From NCBI GenBank assembly GCA_905183005.1, contig CAJJDO010000002.1, positions 348,656-412,655 of the forward strand: DNA of 64,000 nucleotides, in the 5' to 3' direction. Made by a program: the position numbers and the translations under genes. Shown one piece after another: positions 14,911 through 26,099 of this stretch. The DNA is from Paramecium pentaurelia (Eukaryota > Ciliophora > Oligohymenophorea > Peniculida > Parameciidae). The notes beneath the pieces are model-generated. The model saw only the letters and a program-made list of their open reading frames with translations. It made no database searches and had not been told where the DNA came from. How positions within the stretch are numbered: the stretch's first letter is position 1; each line of letters opens with the position of its first letter.

Positions 14911-17608
14911 TCAACCCTTACCTGCGAAAGATGTCATGTTTGCTAATGTAGATTACAAAATTCTCAATTTTCTTTAACTTGCAATAACATCAGTTTCTAA
15001 TATTCCCTACTTTACCATTTTCTTTGCCTAATATAATTATAATTAATTTAAAGTTCTAAATGTTGAAAATTTCTAATTGACTTCCATATTCATTGATTAT
15101 AATTAACATCCTAAATGTTGTTTCCAAATAGCTATCATTGGTGTACTATTATCACCTAAACCTAATTAATCTAATATTTTCATCAAAGCTGCTCTTCCCT
15201 TTTATATAGCTTGAAAATAAGGATTAGTTGAATCCAATCCAACTTCTTATTTTGCAAAATCTAAATCACATCTTCTAGCCATCAACGCATACATATAAAG
15301 CATGTATTTCATATGAGGATGATTATTATAATAATATGTTGCTATTTTATTGATTAATTCTTCTGGAACTCTATCCCAATATGCTAATTCCGGATGAGTA
15401 AAAGAGCATCTATCACTATTACAATAAGCTTGAACGATGGCTCTCTAATTCTTTATGCTTTCAAAAGGTCTAGCAATCTCTCTACTACCTGCAAAATTGA
15501 AAGACTCAACCATAGTTCTGACCACTTAATTTTTCACATACAAATCATTATATTCTTTAGTCTTTTACATGGCTCTTTAAGGAACTCCAATTACATTATC
15601 TAATTTTAATTAAGAATCTACCTAATTCAAATAAAAAATCCATATATTCATATGAAGGTTCAAAATCATCACTATAATTAATATTAGATAATCCATTTAA
15701 TAAAAATGTAAAGGCTACATCTTCACTAGCAAACTCAGAGGTGAAATAGTGTCCTTAGATAGTTCTTATATGTCTTTTTCGTTATGCTCTAGTTAATGCC
15801 TAATATTTTGTATGGATCAAAGTATATGGTCCACCTCCTCTTTCTGGAGTAATACCCTATCCCATATAAATGTATTTTTCTGGATTCCTTTTATATTCTC
15901 TCATATTTCTAAGTTCAGTCAAGATCAATCCATCTCTTTATCTTGTGTCACTACTTGCGATCATAGTTATTTTAGAATCAGTATTGTTTGTTGAAGAAAA
16001 GGTTTCCAATAAAGGTACTATTTCTACATTCTAAACCTTATATTTATTGATTAGATCATTCACTAAATCATATTATGATTAGGTTTTGAAATTAGCAATA
16101 ATAACCATATCTGCTGCTTGTCCATTGGCATTTAAAAGTGAGATTTCTTTGAATATATTTTTAATCATCGGTTTGATTGAATTAAGCTTAAAAAATTACT
16201 AAAATATTAATACATCTGTTAAATCTTCACCAGCCAATCTAATTTGTCCCAATACTCCTGTTAATCTGAAAATAGAATAGAGTTTCTTTAACTTTAATGC
16301 AATAAAGTATTCTTTAGAATCATCATTTTTAGCCAATATATGATCTAGAATTTAATTAATTTAATCTTCTATCTTTTTGATATTAAAAATAGGCATTTAT
16401 TAATAAAATTCTTCAAGTGAAATCTCCTTCTTGACCCTAAATTTATCACTTAAATCTCTTATATTTTTACTATAATCTAAAGCTTATTAATATAATTCTA
16501 AAATCTTTTTAAAATCTTCATTATCCTCTAATTTAGCTTCAGCAATATATTCCTTATATTATTATATCGTCAAATCAATTGTTAATCCATGTGTAAAAGT
16601 CATGATACCAATTTCCTAATAAATAGAAATGAAATGTCTACCATTCCTGGATGATTGTCGAAATCAAATGTTAACCAAGTACCTGGAGTTTCAAAATATA
16701 GTTCTGGGTTCTACAAACCTAATTCATAAGCCTAAGCTACAGCCTTTATAAGATTAGGTAAATATTAGGAATGATATATTAATGATTCCTCAATATAAGA
16801 AACTTTCTAAATAATAATAATATGGATAATTTTACATTAAATACTCTTTATTTGTTTGATTAAATAAATAATTTGGCAGCATACTTTAGATACTTGTAAT
16901 CATTTTATTCAATCCCTTGTAGCATTCTACTTATAGCAATCAACTAGGTCAAAGAATTAGGTTAAGTTGGATGTGATGTGAACACATACTTAACTCTATT
17001 AATTTTTTACTAAAATTTTATATATAAATATATAGATACTTTATCTCGTTGATTAAAATATTCGATAATTCTAAATTAATCAAGATATTCATATCTAGCA
17101 TAATGACTGCTTAGTCTATCAAATATCATTAAGCTATAAATATGCCATAATAATGATTCTGGTAAATCCTTTTCTTCACAAGTTAAGTTCTCCATTTCTT
17201 TTCCTTAATATGTATTATCAAAATAGATGGACAAAGCATCTTGAAATAATTGTGTTTCTTCTTATGTTAAGTTATCAATATATGCATCTAAGAGTTATAA
17301 CATTGTCTTCTTCTTTCTAGGGTTAATGTGTCTGAAGTAATTATTTCCAAGATCCATTAATCTAATTGGAGATTATTCAAGTAATGGTTCTTCTTGTATG
17401 AATTTTTAAATTTCTACAATAGAGCACCTTTTATCACTAAAATTCATTGAATATATAATTACTCTGCATTTGCTGCAATCCAAAGCATGTCATTTTCTCT
17501 TAATTATTTTTCTTTGACATTCTCAGACAACAAATATTTTGGCAAGTATCTCGAGGCTTAGTACAGGTGAGTTGCATTTTTAAGGTAGGATGTAATCGAT
17601 CGTATCAT
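14911..17608 (-). CDS. Phosphoenolpyruvate carboxylase-like protein with altered active-site motifs
   Basis: Four introns (17437-17462, 16807-16835, 16616-16641, 15600-15621) give an 864-codon protein, close to the 880-970 residues usual for PEPC, with the frame exact from ATG (MIRSITSYLK) to TGA. PEPC landmarks appear in order: TSHPTQ at about residue 204 (family TAHPTE, active-site His), a W-plus-DFDNHPG block near 297 (family GGDRDGNP), VPLLET and SSDTRQRDG (family VPLFET and YSDSxKD), RGGGP near 563, an R-x-ARP-x-ESI-x-x-QRAI block, and a C-terminus ending in AGKG. The enzyme family adds bicarbonate to PEP to give oxaloacetate. Here the segment normally HGRGG reads MGQGI, and the Arg of the DRDGNP motif is Phe, so catalysis is doubtful. 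The N-terminus is basic and could be a mitochondrial presequence. Confidence 0.8.
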
Positions 17609-18564
17609 ATATTTTTAAATTAATTATAATTTGTTCTAGAATAGTGAGATATAATACTGATAATTTATTAGGGTTGTTGATAATATAAAAATTAAATAAC
17701 AGAGTAAGTCTAATTATATGATATTGATAAAGACTTTGAAGTTTGGAATTTGTCTATTTGAGTTAATAAGCAAAAATTATATTGATAATTATTTTGATTA
17801 GAATTGTTAATCTACAAAATTAATTAAAGTAATAATTAAATTAGATTGAATGATTAAGATAAAATAGCATATATCTAATTGTATAGTTAATATTGTAATT
17901 GAATTATAATAAACTTATAGTTGCAAATAATGATTTTTGGTTATTTAAATTTATATTAATTATTATCATCATTAAAATTAGATTTATAAAATTTATTTTT
18001 ATACTTTTGAGTCATTCAAAATCTTCATTAATTATGTTATTTTAATAAGATTTTTACTTAAATTATAGTAATCATAATAGAATCTATTTTTTTTATAAAT
18101 ATAACTAAGTATCATTTTTTGAAAATATCTCTTAAATTATAGTTAACTATTTTGAATGTAGAATTACACTAATTTTAGATTTCTATATTAACATTATTAT
18201 GTTATCACATTCTGGCAATAATGAAAAAACATAAAATATTCTATTTAAAATTAGTTATAATGGATATCATTCTCATATTAAATTAAGAATTAAGTTTTTG
18301 CTTTTATATAATTTTTGATTGAATATGAGGACAAGATCTAGAAGGTTAATGATTAAGTGAAAAAGAACTAATATTCATGATATAAATTATTGCCGTTTTC
18401 ATACAAACCTCTTTATATTTGAAGTTTAAGTTTAGGATATTATATGATCAAAACATATATTTAAAGTGAATATTTATTAGAGTTAAATGTCAGATCCACT
18501 TGAATTATAATAAAATATAAAAATTAAAGCATTTTTATTTTCAAGAGAAGAATTAATACATATA
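17609..18564. promoter_or_regulatory. Divergent intergenic region upstream of the surface antigen gene
   Basis: About 950 bp lie between the divergent starts of the PEPC-like gene and the surface antigen gene. No frame looks coding. In Paramecium, surface antigen transcription is mutually exclusive between loci, so the control sequences would be expected here and in the early coding region, but I recognise no specific element. Confidence 0.3.
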
Positions 18565-21500
18565 ATGAATAAAATAATATTAATTGTTTCCTTGTTGCTA
18601 GTATTTGTATCAAGTCAATAATACAGTATAACACAATGCAATTGTACACAATTACAATCTGAGGGAGATTGTATTAAAAATGTTTCACCAGTATGTTAAT
18701 GGGATAGTACAAAAAAGGCATGTTAAATTTCAAATACAACTGTCACTCCAATTCCTAGTTATGCAACATATTGTGATTCATTTGCTGAAACTGATTGTCC
18801 AAAAGCGGCACCTTGTACTAATTGTGGAAATTATTCAGCTTGTGCATGGGTAGAGGGCAAATGTACATTTTTTACAAGTTGTACAGCATTTGCTAAAAAA
18901 TCAGATTAAGAATGTTAAGCAATAAGTAATAGATGTATATCAGATGGAACTCATTGTGTGGAAATAGATGATTGCACTACTTATAAAAAATAAATTGTTT
19001 GTATCAAAAACGCTGTAGGAAATTCATGTTATTGGGATTCAACAAATAATACATGTTTAGATGCTAACACTTGTGATAAATTACCATAAAGTTTAATATC
19101 TGACAAAGATTGCAGAGATGCCATAATAACATGTACTACAAAGAGTGGAGGTGGATGTATAATAAGTGGAAATAATTGCAGTGATTAAAAATTAGAAATA
19201 TAATGTGTTTGGAATTAATCAAAAACAATTGCTTGTTATTGGGATGGAGCAAATTGTAAAGATAGAATTTGTGATAATGCTCCTACAAATTTGATAACTG
19301 ATGATGCATGTAAATCTTTTAGAACTGATGGTACATGCACAACTAAACTTAATGGTGGATGTATAACAAGAACTACATGTGTTGCTGCAACTATTAAAGA
19401 AGCTTGCATCTAGAATATATCAGGATAGAATTGCTATTGGAATGGTGTAAATTGTGTTGATAAAATTTGTGCAAATGCTCCAATTACATTAACTACTAAT
19501 TCTGATTGTGCAGGATTCTTAACAGGATGCATTACTAAATCAGGTGGAGGTTGTATTCAAAATGGGTCATGTTCAGTAGCAAATATACAAACAGCTTGTG
19601 TATAGAATGTAATAGGGATCACTTGTATTTGGGATACAACTTGCAAAGAAAAGACCTGTTCTAATGCACCATTATCAAATAATACTCATGATCTATGTAC
19701 ATCTTATCTAGTATCCTGTACTGTTAAATCAGGTGGTGGATGTTAAAATAGAACATGTACAAATGCTCCCATTACGATTACAACAAATGGAGAATGTGAA
19801 GCATATCTACCAGGATAGAATTGTATTGCAAAAACTGGTGGTGGATGCAATACAAATACTACTTGTTCAGCAATTACTTTAGAGGCTGCTTGTATTAAGA
19901 ATTCCTTAGGTTTTACTTGTTTTTGGGATTCAACAAGTACAAGTTGCAAAGATAAGACATGTTTGAATGCACCATCAAATAACAACACACATGAACTTTG
20001 TTAATCTTTTTTGAATACATGTACTGTCAATTTTTCAAATACAGGATGTGTTGATAAAACATGTGAAAATTCATTGACATTAGCTATTTGTGACAAAGAT
20101 ATTAACAATAAAGTTTGTATATGGAAAGGTAAATGTTATAAGAAACTTTGTGTCTTAGCTTCATCATCCATAACTACTCACACTGATTGTTAAAATTATC
20201 ATTCCAGTTGTACTTTAAGTAACACAGGGTTAGGATGTGTTACACTTCCTCTAAAATGTGAAGCAATTACAATTGAAGCAGCATGTCATATTAAAATTAA
20301 TGGTTAATCATGTGGATGGAATGGATCTTAATGTATTGACAAATCTTGTTCTACTGCTTCAAAGGCTTATTCAAATACTTTATAATGTTAATCCTATATT
20401 TCAAGTTGTGTTGCAAATAATCCTACAATAATAAATGGGTCCTCTACTATTTAAGGATGTTAAGATTTACCAACTTCATGTTCAGCAAGAAGAGCATCTG
20501 AAAATTGTGAAATATAAAGAGCAGGATTCCCAACTTGTTTATGGGTTTCATCTTCTTCATCTTGTGTTGAAAAGTCATGTGCAACAGCTAATCTAGTTGG
20601 AACAAGTAATGCAATTTCACCAGGATCATTTTCAGTTATTAATTGTTCAAGTTATTTAACTGTATGTGTTAAAATGGATGCATAAGGTGCTTGTATTTAG
20701 ACATAGAATCCATGTATTTCAAATAATACATCTGATGGATGCATGAATAAACCATCTAGTTGTAATGTATTAGTTTAAGATAATTGTACTATTGGGTCTA
20801 CAATAAGTGGTAATTGTTATTGGAATGGATCTAATTGTGTTGATAGGACTTGTGCAAATATCATAAAAATTACTCATAATGATTGTAATAGTATATTTGA
20901 TCAATGCACAGTAAATAATGGTTAAACTAGTTGTTAACAACTGTAAGATTCATGTTCTTCTTACAGCATTTAAGATAACTGTATAATAACATCTATGAAT
21001 AAAAAATGCTTATGGACTGGTATAGCTTGTAGAAATTCAACTTGCGCTGATGCTCCAGATACAATAGCATATGATTCAGATCAAGAATGTTAGGGTTATC
21101 CTGTACCAGATGATACTTGCACTGTGATATACAAAATTGGAGGGTTAGGATGTGCTTCAAAATTAACTAATTGTACAGATTATATGATATAAGCACAATG
21201 TCATTAAACCATCTCAAACTAAACAGGAATTGATGATTGTAAATGGATTATTGATTAATGCTATTCTTTGTCTACATTTGCAACAGGATCTTGTTCATCA
21301 TTCAAAGGAACATAGGCCATGTGTTTATAATATAGAACTGGATGTACTAATGTTGTTAGTGCTTCTGCTTAATCTTCATGCACTGTAGATTGTACTCTAA
21401 AAACTGGAGTAAATTTAACATTTTCAGATTGTTAAGCAGTTGATGTATCATGTTCTGTAAAAAAAGATGGTACTGGATGTATTGTTATTTAATCTACTTG

Positions 21501-24500
21501 CTAAGGATATGAATAATAATCAGCAAATTGTTTCAGATCTACTGCTGGATTGTGTATTATGAATAATGCTGTTCCTCCTACTTGTTAATCAGTGACTTAA
21601 CCATCTGAGTGTGTCCTTTTAATTGGATTAACAGGCTTAGACCATGCTAAATGTTAAGCCTATAATTCCCTATGTACTTCTTTAAGTGATGGATCTGGAT
21701 GTTAACCATATTAGCAAAGTTGTACAAATTATTCTAATAGTAATTCATGCACTATTATTCCAACAGGTAAATGCTTTTTTAGTGGTGGTTCTTGTATTAG
21801 TATAACCAGTAAGGCAAATTGTTCAACAATAACTGGATTAACAGGATTGGATCATGCAAAATGTCAAGCCTACTTTAATGGTTGTACATCGATTGGAGAT
21901 AATACTGGATGTTAAGAGCTTAAAAATTCATGTGAAGACTATCCAGGAACAGTAGCTGGATGTACGAGATCATTAATTGGAAAATGTTATTTATTTAATA
22001 ATACTACTTGTATTACTATTGCAAATCCAGGAACTGATTGTGTTAAAATAACTGGACCTGCTGCAACTATAACCTATGAATTTTGTTAATCATACAACAC
22101 AGCATGTAGTGTGAATAGAGCTAGGAGTGCTTGTATCTAATAATTTGCTGAATGCACTAGTTATACTCAAATAACTAATTGTTATCAATCAAAAAATAGT
22201 AGATGTATTGCTAGTAATATTATTGATTCCGGTTGTGTTTCAGTTTCAACTGCCTAAACTTGTGAAGCAGTGTATTTGGGAATTGGAAATTATAGTGAAG
22301 TTAATTGTAATGCTTTTAAATCAGGATGTACCTATAACGGTAATTAATGTGCAACTAGAGTTTGCTCTCTTGCTACAGGGTTTGCATTCACTCATTTAAA
22401 TTGCTACAATTGGTTAAATACATGTACTGTTAATAATGGAAATAATGCATGTATAACTATGGCATAAAAATGCACAGATTAGAATTAGAATTCATGCCTA
22501 AGAGCTATAGAAGGTGAATGTGTTGTATTTAATTCCTAATGTGTCAAGAAGACATGCGATATTGCTACAGCAAATGAAAATTATAATACTGATAGTGAAT
22601 GTTCCACATATTTGTAATAATGTACTGTTGCCAGGACAGGAGGATGCCAATCCAGGACTGTCTGTTCAGACTATATTTCTTAATTACAATGTACATTTAA
22701 TAGAAGTGGTGGAAAATGCTTCTGGAATCCAACACTTAAGAATTGTGTTGATTTGAATTGTGGATTAATAGAAAAAACTTCTTTATTTGATACCCATGCA
22801 AAATGTATGGCAGTAGATGCTAAATTACTATGTACAGTAAGAGCAGCCGAAGGTATTCCTTAACCAGGTTGCATGGCTAGAATACTTTGTAGTTCATATT
22901 CAACTTAAGACTAATGTCACTTGAATCATCTGGGAAATGAATGTGTTTGGAATACAAACCCAGGCAAGGCAATCTGTTAAGAAAAGTCTTGTTATACTGC
23001 TCCACTATCAACAGTCACGCATAATGATTGTTATTCATATTACAATACTTCTACTGTTACATGCACTGTTTCAATTAATGATGGTGAATTAGGAGGATGT
23101 TAATAAACAGCTGATTGTGCCCTTTATGCCAAAAAGGAGCAATGCCAGATCGATTGGAAAGGGGAATATTGTGCATGGATTGAAACATCTTCTTAATGTG
23201 CAGATAAATCTTGTGAAACTGCTCCTGCTACCTCGGATTATGATGATGACTCTAAATGTAGATCTTACTTAAGTAACAAATGTACAGTTTCTTAAAGTGG
23301 ATAAGGTTGTGTAAATGTTCCTGCATCATGTGAAATAATGACAGAGAAGTAATGTTATTTCAATAAGAATGGAGATCCTTGTTATTGGACAGGGACAACT
23401 TGTGTAACAAGATCATGTGAAAATGCTCCTGATTCTGTTAGTTCTGCAGATGAATGCAATGCATATTTAGCTGGATGTACATCTGATACTGTTAAATGCA
23501 AGACAAAAGTCTGTGAAGATTACTAATTTACTACAGATGCCCTATGTCAATAGGAATTATCTACATGCACCTCAAATGGAAAATATTGTGTCACTAGAGG
23601 GTCTTGTTTTTAAGCTACAAGTTAAGCTGGTTGTGTTACTTCATCTACTGGATAAAGTTGTGAATGGATAGCTGCTCAAGGGTATTGTACAATAAAAAAT
23701 TGTCTTACTGCTCCTTTAACATTGACAACTGAAGAAGAATGTGCCAATTATTTCACTAAATGTACAACTAAAAAAGGAGGTGGATGTATAACCAAATCAA
23801 CTTGTGCTGGTACTTTGATTGAAGCTGGATGTACAACTGCTTTAAATGGCACTGTCTGTTTTTGGGATGCAGAAATAAAAAAATGTAGAGATAGAGATTG
23901 CTAAGATTTTAATGGAAACTCCCATCACGAATGTCAACTTTAGAGAACTGGGTGTACAATGGGAATCAACGGAAAATGTGCAAGAGTCTAAAATTGTAAA
24001 TAAACTACTATAAGAGGAGCCTGCATTGAAGGAGCTGATGGACCGTGTTTATGGATAGAAAAGTATGAGAATGATGATGGATCCAAGGGATCTTGTTTCA
24101 AATACACATCATGCAAGAGTTTAAGTTGGGATAATGATTAGAAATGTAAATTGGTAAGTAGTTAATGTACAACTAACGGATCCCATTGTGTTGGTATCTC
24201 ATTATGTTCAGAAACTAATACAAATGGAGGATGTGTAACAGGATATGACGGTGCTTGTATTCAATCTGTTCCAGCCTTGAATTCATCCGATCCAAAAGTT
24301 TGCAAACCTTTTAATTCATGTATTTAGGCCTATTACATTACTCATTCTGATTGTTAATAAGCAAATAACAAATGTACAACAAATGGAGTAACAGGATGTA
24401 TAGCTTTAGGAGAGTGTTCATCTTACACTTCCAAAGCTGGCTGTTATATTAATGATAAGGGATCAATTAAAAGTGGAGACCTTGTTATTTCTACAGGCAT

Positions 24501-25359
24501 TTGCATTTGGAATAATAACACTAATAAATGCAGAGATTAAGAATGTTCTGACTTAACTGGATCAACTCATTCAGAATGTTCTTCCAAATTATCCAAATGC
24601 ACATCAAATGGTGCAATATGCATACTATAAGGAAATTGCTCAACTTATACTACTTAAAGTGTATGTTTAGTAGGCAAAGCAAATGATGGTCCTTGTTTCT
24701 GGGATTAAACCTCTACAACTTGTCGTATACAAGCTTGTAAAGATATTCAAAATGGTAACACTCCTGATGCTTGTTCTATCATGTCTTGTGTTACTGATGG
24801 CACTAATTGTATTCCTAAAGCTAATTGTTCCACTTATAAAAATAAAACTACTTGCAATCAAGGAGGACTAGATGGAATTTGTGTATTCACTTAAACATCA
24901 ACTTCCGAGGGATCTTGTAGTTTAATGACTGGTTGTGCTTCTGCAAATAAAGATTAAAGTGCTTGTAATTTTGCTAGAGATAGATGTCATTGGCATAAAG
25001 ATGAGACTACAAATTCAACATAATGTGTTACTCATACATGTGCTACAAATTAGGCTATGAATGGATCTTGCACCCGTTTTTTTAATTGGGATAAAAAAAC
25101 ATAATAAATCTGTGCAATTTTTACTGGAGTATGCTAAGCAGTTGATCCATCTACATTATCTAAGGATGATTGTTTCTTGATATCGGGTTACACATATACA
25201 TGGAGTACTTCTAATAATAAATGTGGAGTATGTACAACGATTAATCAAGGTACTAATACCACTAACAACAACAGTAACCAAACAACAAATAACATAACAA
25301 CTAATTCAGGATATCTTATTAGAGTAACCATAATAATTTTAGGGTATCTAATATTTTGA
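18565..25359 (+). CDS. Paramecium surface (immobilization) antigen, GPI-anchored, 2,264 aa
   Basis: One uninterrupted frame under the ciliate code, no introns. The start gives a signal peptide (MNKIILIVSLLLVFVSS). The whole mature protein has the strict cysteine periodicity of i-antigens, with recurring units containing C-x-W-D, TCTTKxGGGC and CxNAP. Five NAP units (19276, 19474, 19663, 19762, 19966) mark more regular tandem repeats early in the protein, and a second repeat type (ITG-LTGLDHAKC) lies near 21.6-21.9 kb. The C-terminus is a Thr/Asn-rich stalk followed by a hydrophobic tail (RVTIIILGYLIF), a GPI-addition signal. The protein coats cell and cilia. N- and C-terminal segments resemble the P. 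tetraurelia/primaurelia antigen families, but the serotype cannot be assigned by eye. Only one serotype is normally expressed at a time. Confidence 0.96.
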
Positions 25360-25746
25360 TGTGATTGATATTTAAAACATATATATGAAACAATAATAGC
25401 ATTTAATTGTCCTCTTAGAAGGCAATTCTAAAATATTTTTTTAAAATTCTGTTTATTTGTTTTCTGGTTTTCTAATTAGAGTTACAAAATTTTAACTATA
25501 ACTATTATATTGCCCCAATTGAATTAGAAAGTAGGATTGGACAAAAAATATTTATAGAATTTGATTTCTGGATAAAAACACAGAGAATTAGAAAATTCAC
25601 TACAAGAAAAAAATACAAAATCTAATTCATCATTTAGAAAGTTTCTCTGACTCAATGAATATATTACAAAAAAAATTAAATTTCTACTAGTAAATTTGGC
25701 AAAGGTCTACAAATAAAATTTAGTTCTTTTGAAGCAATTTTCTATG
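25360..25746. other. 3' flank of surface antigen gene
   Basis: AT-rich sequence with no protein-like frame, between the antigen stop codon and the first 189-bp repeat. It presumably carries the 3' UTR and polyadenylation signals, which are not distinguishable in this composition. Confidence 0.4.
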
Positions 25747-25820
25747 TGTTTGATTAATTTGTATGTTTTCTAATGAAACTTTCTATTTATTATGAATACA
25801 TATTTAGATTAATCAGTTCA

Positions 25821-25893
25821 GGGGTAGTAGCTCATTTAGTAGAGCGCGTGATTTGCATTCACGAGGCGCCGAGAGCGAAGCTCGGCTACTCCA
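25821..25893 (+). tRNA. tRNA-Ala(TGC)-like, copy 1
   Basis: Folds as a 73-nt cloverleaf: acceptor GGGGTAG/CTACTCC, D-stem GCTC/GAGC, anticodon stem CGTGA/TCACG with loop TTTGCAT (anticodon TGC), variable AGGCG, T-stem CCGAG/CTCGG, discriminator A. The G3:U70 wobble pair, the main alanine identity element, is present. Oddities: the T-loop is AGCGAAG instead of TTCRANN, so positions 54-55 are A-G, and position 18 of the D-loop is A instead of G, which removes both partners of the usual 18-55 contact; G19 and C56 remain. The B-box match is poor. It could be a divergent functional tRNA or a tRNA-derived element. Confidence 0.75.
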
Positions 25894-25894
25894 A

Positions 25895-25901
25895 TTTTTT
25901 T
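25895..25901 (+). terminator. RNA polymerase III T-run terminator, copy 1
   Basis: Seven consecutive T one base after the tRNA discriminator position, the standard Pol III stop signal. It is preserved in copy 2, which argues that the tRNA unit was duplicated with its terminator. Confidence 0.7.
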
Positions 25902-26099
25902 CTTTTATTTTTTATATTCATTTAATATTTATTATTATTATTATTATAATAGGATATTATTATAATATCAAATTTGTCAATCTGAATATATATTTTTTCA
26001 AAATAATTTGATTAATGGGATAAATAACTATGGTTATTTATCATTTTACAATTTTATTTACAGTAATCATAACTTATTAGTAAGTGTGTGTTTCAATTT

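Larger units (their letters stand above)
25747..25935 (+). repeat. 189-bp direct repeat, copy 1 (contains a tRNA gene)
   Basis: Identical to 29621-29809 except for one T/C difference near 25787 (offset 3,874). The repeat starts 74 bp upstream of the tRNA and ends 42 bp past it, so flanking DNA is as well conserved as the tRNA. Outside these borders the sequences diverge at once. Confidence 0.97.

Noticed and set aside
19743..19988. Open frame of 81 codons on the minus strand inside the surface antigen gene
   Set aside because: It is the antisense of the cysteine-periodic antigen frame; its composition simply mirrors the repeat codons and it has no independent start context.
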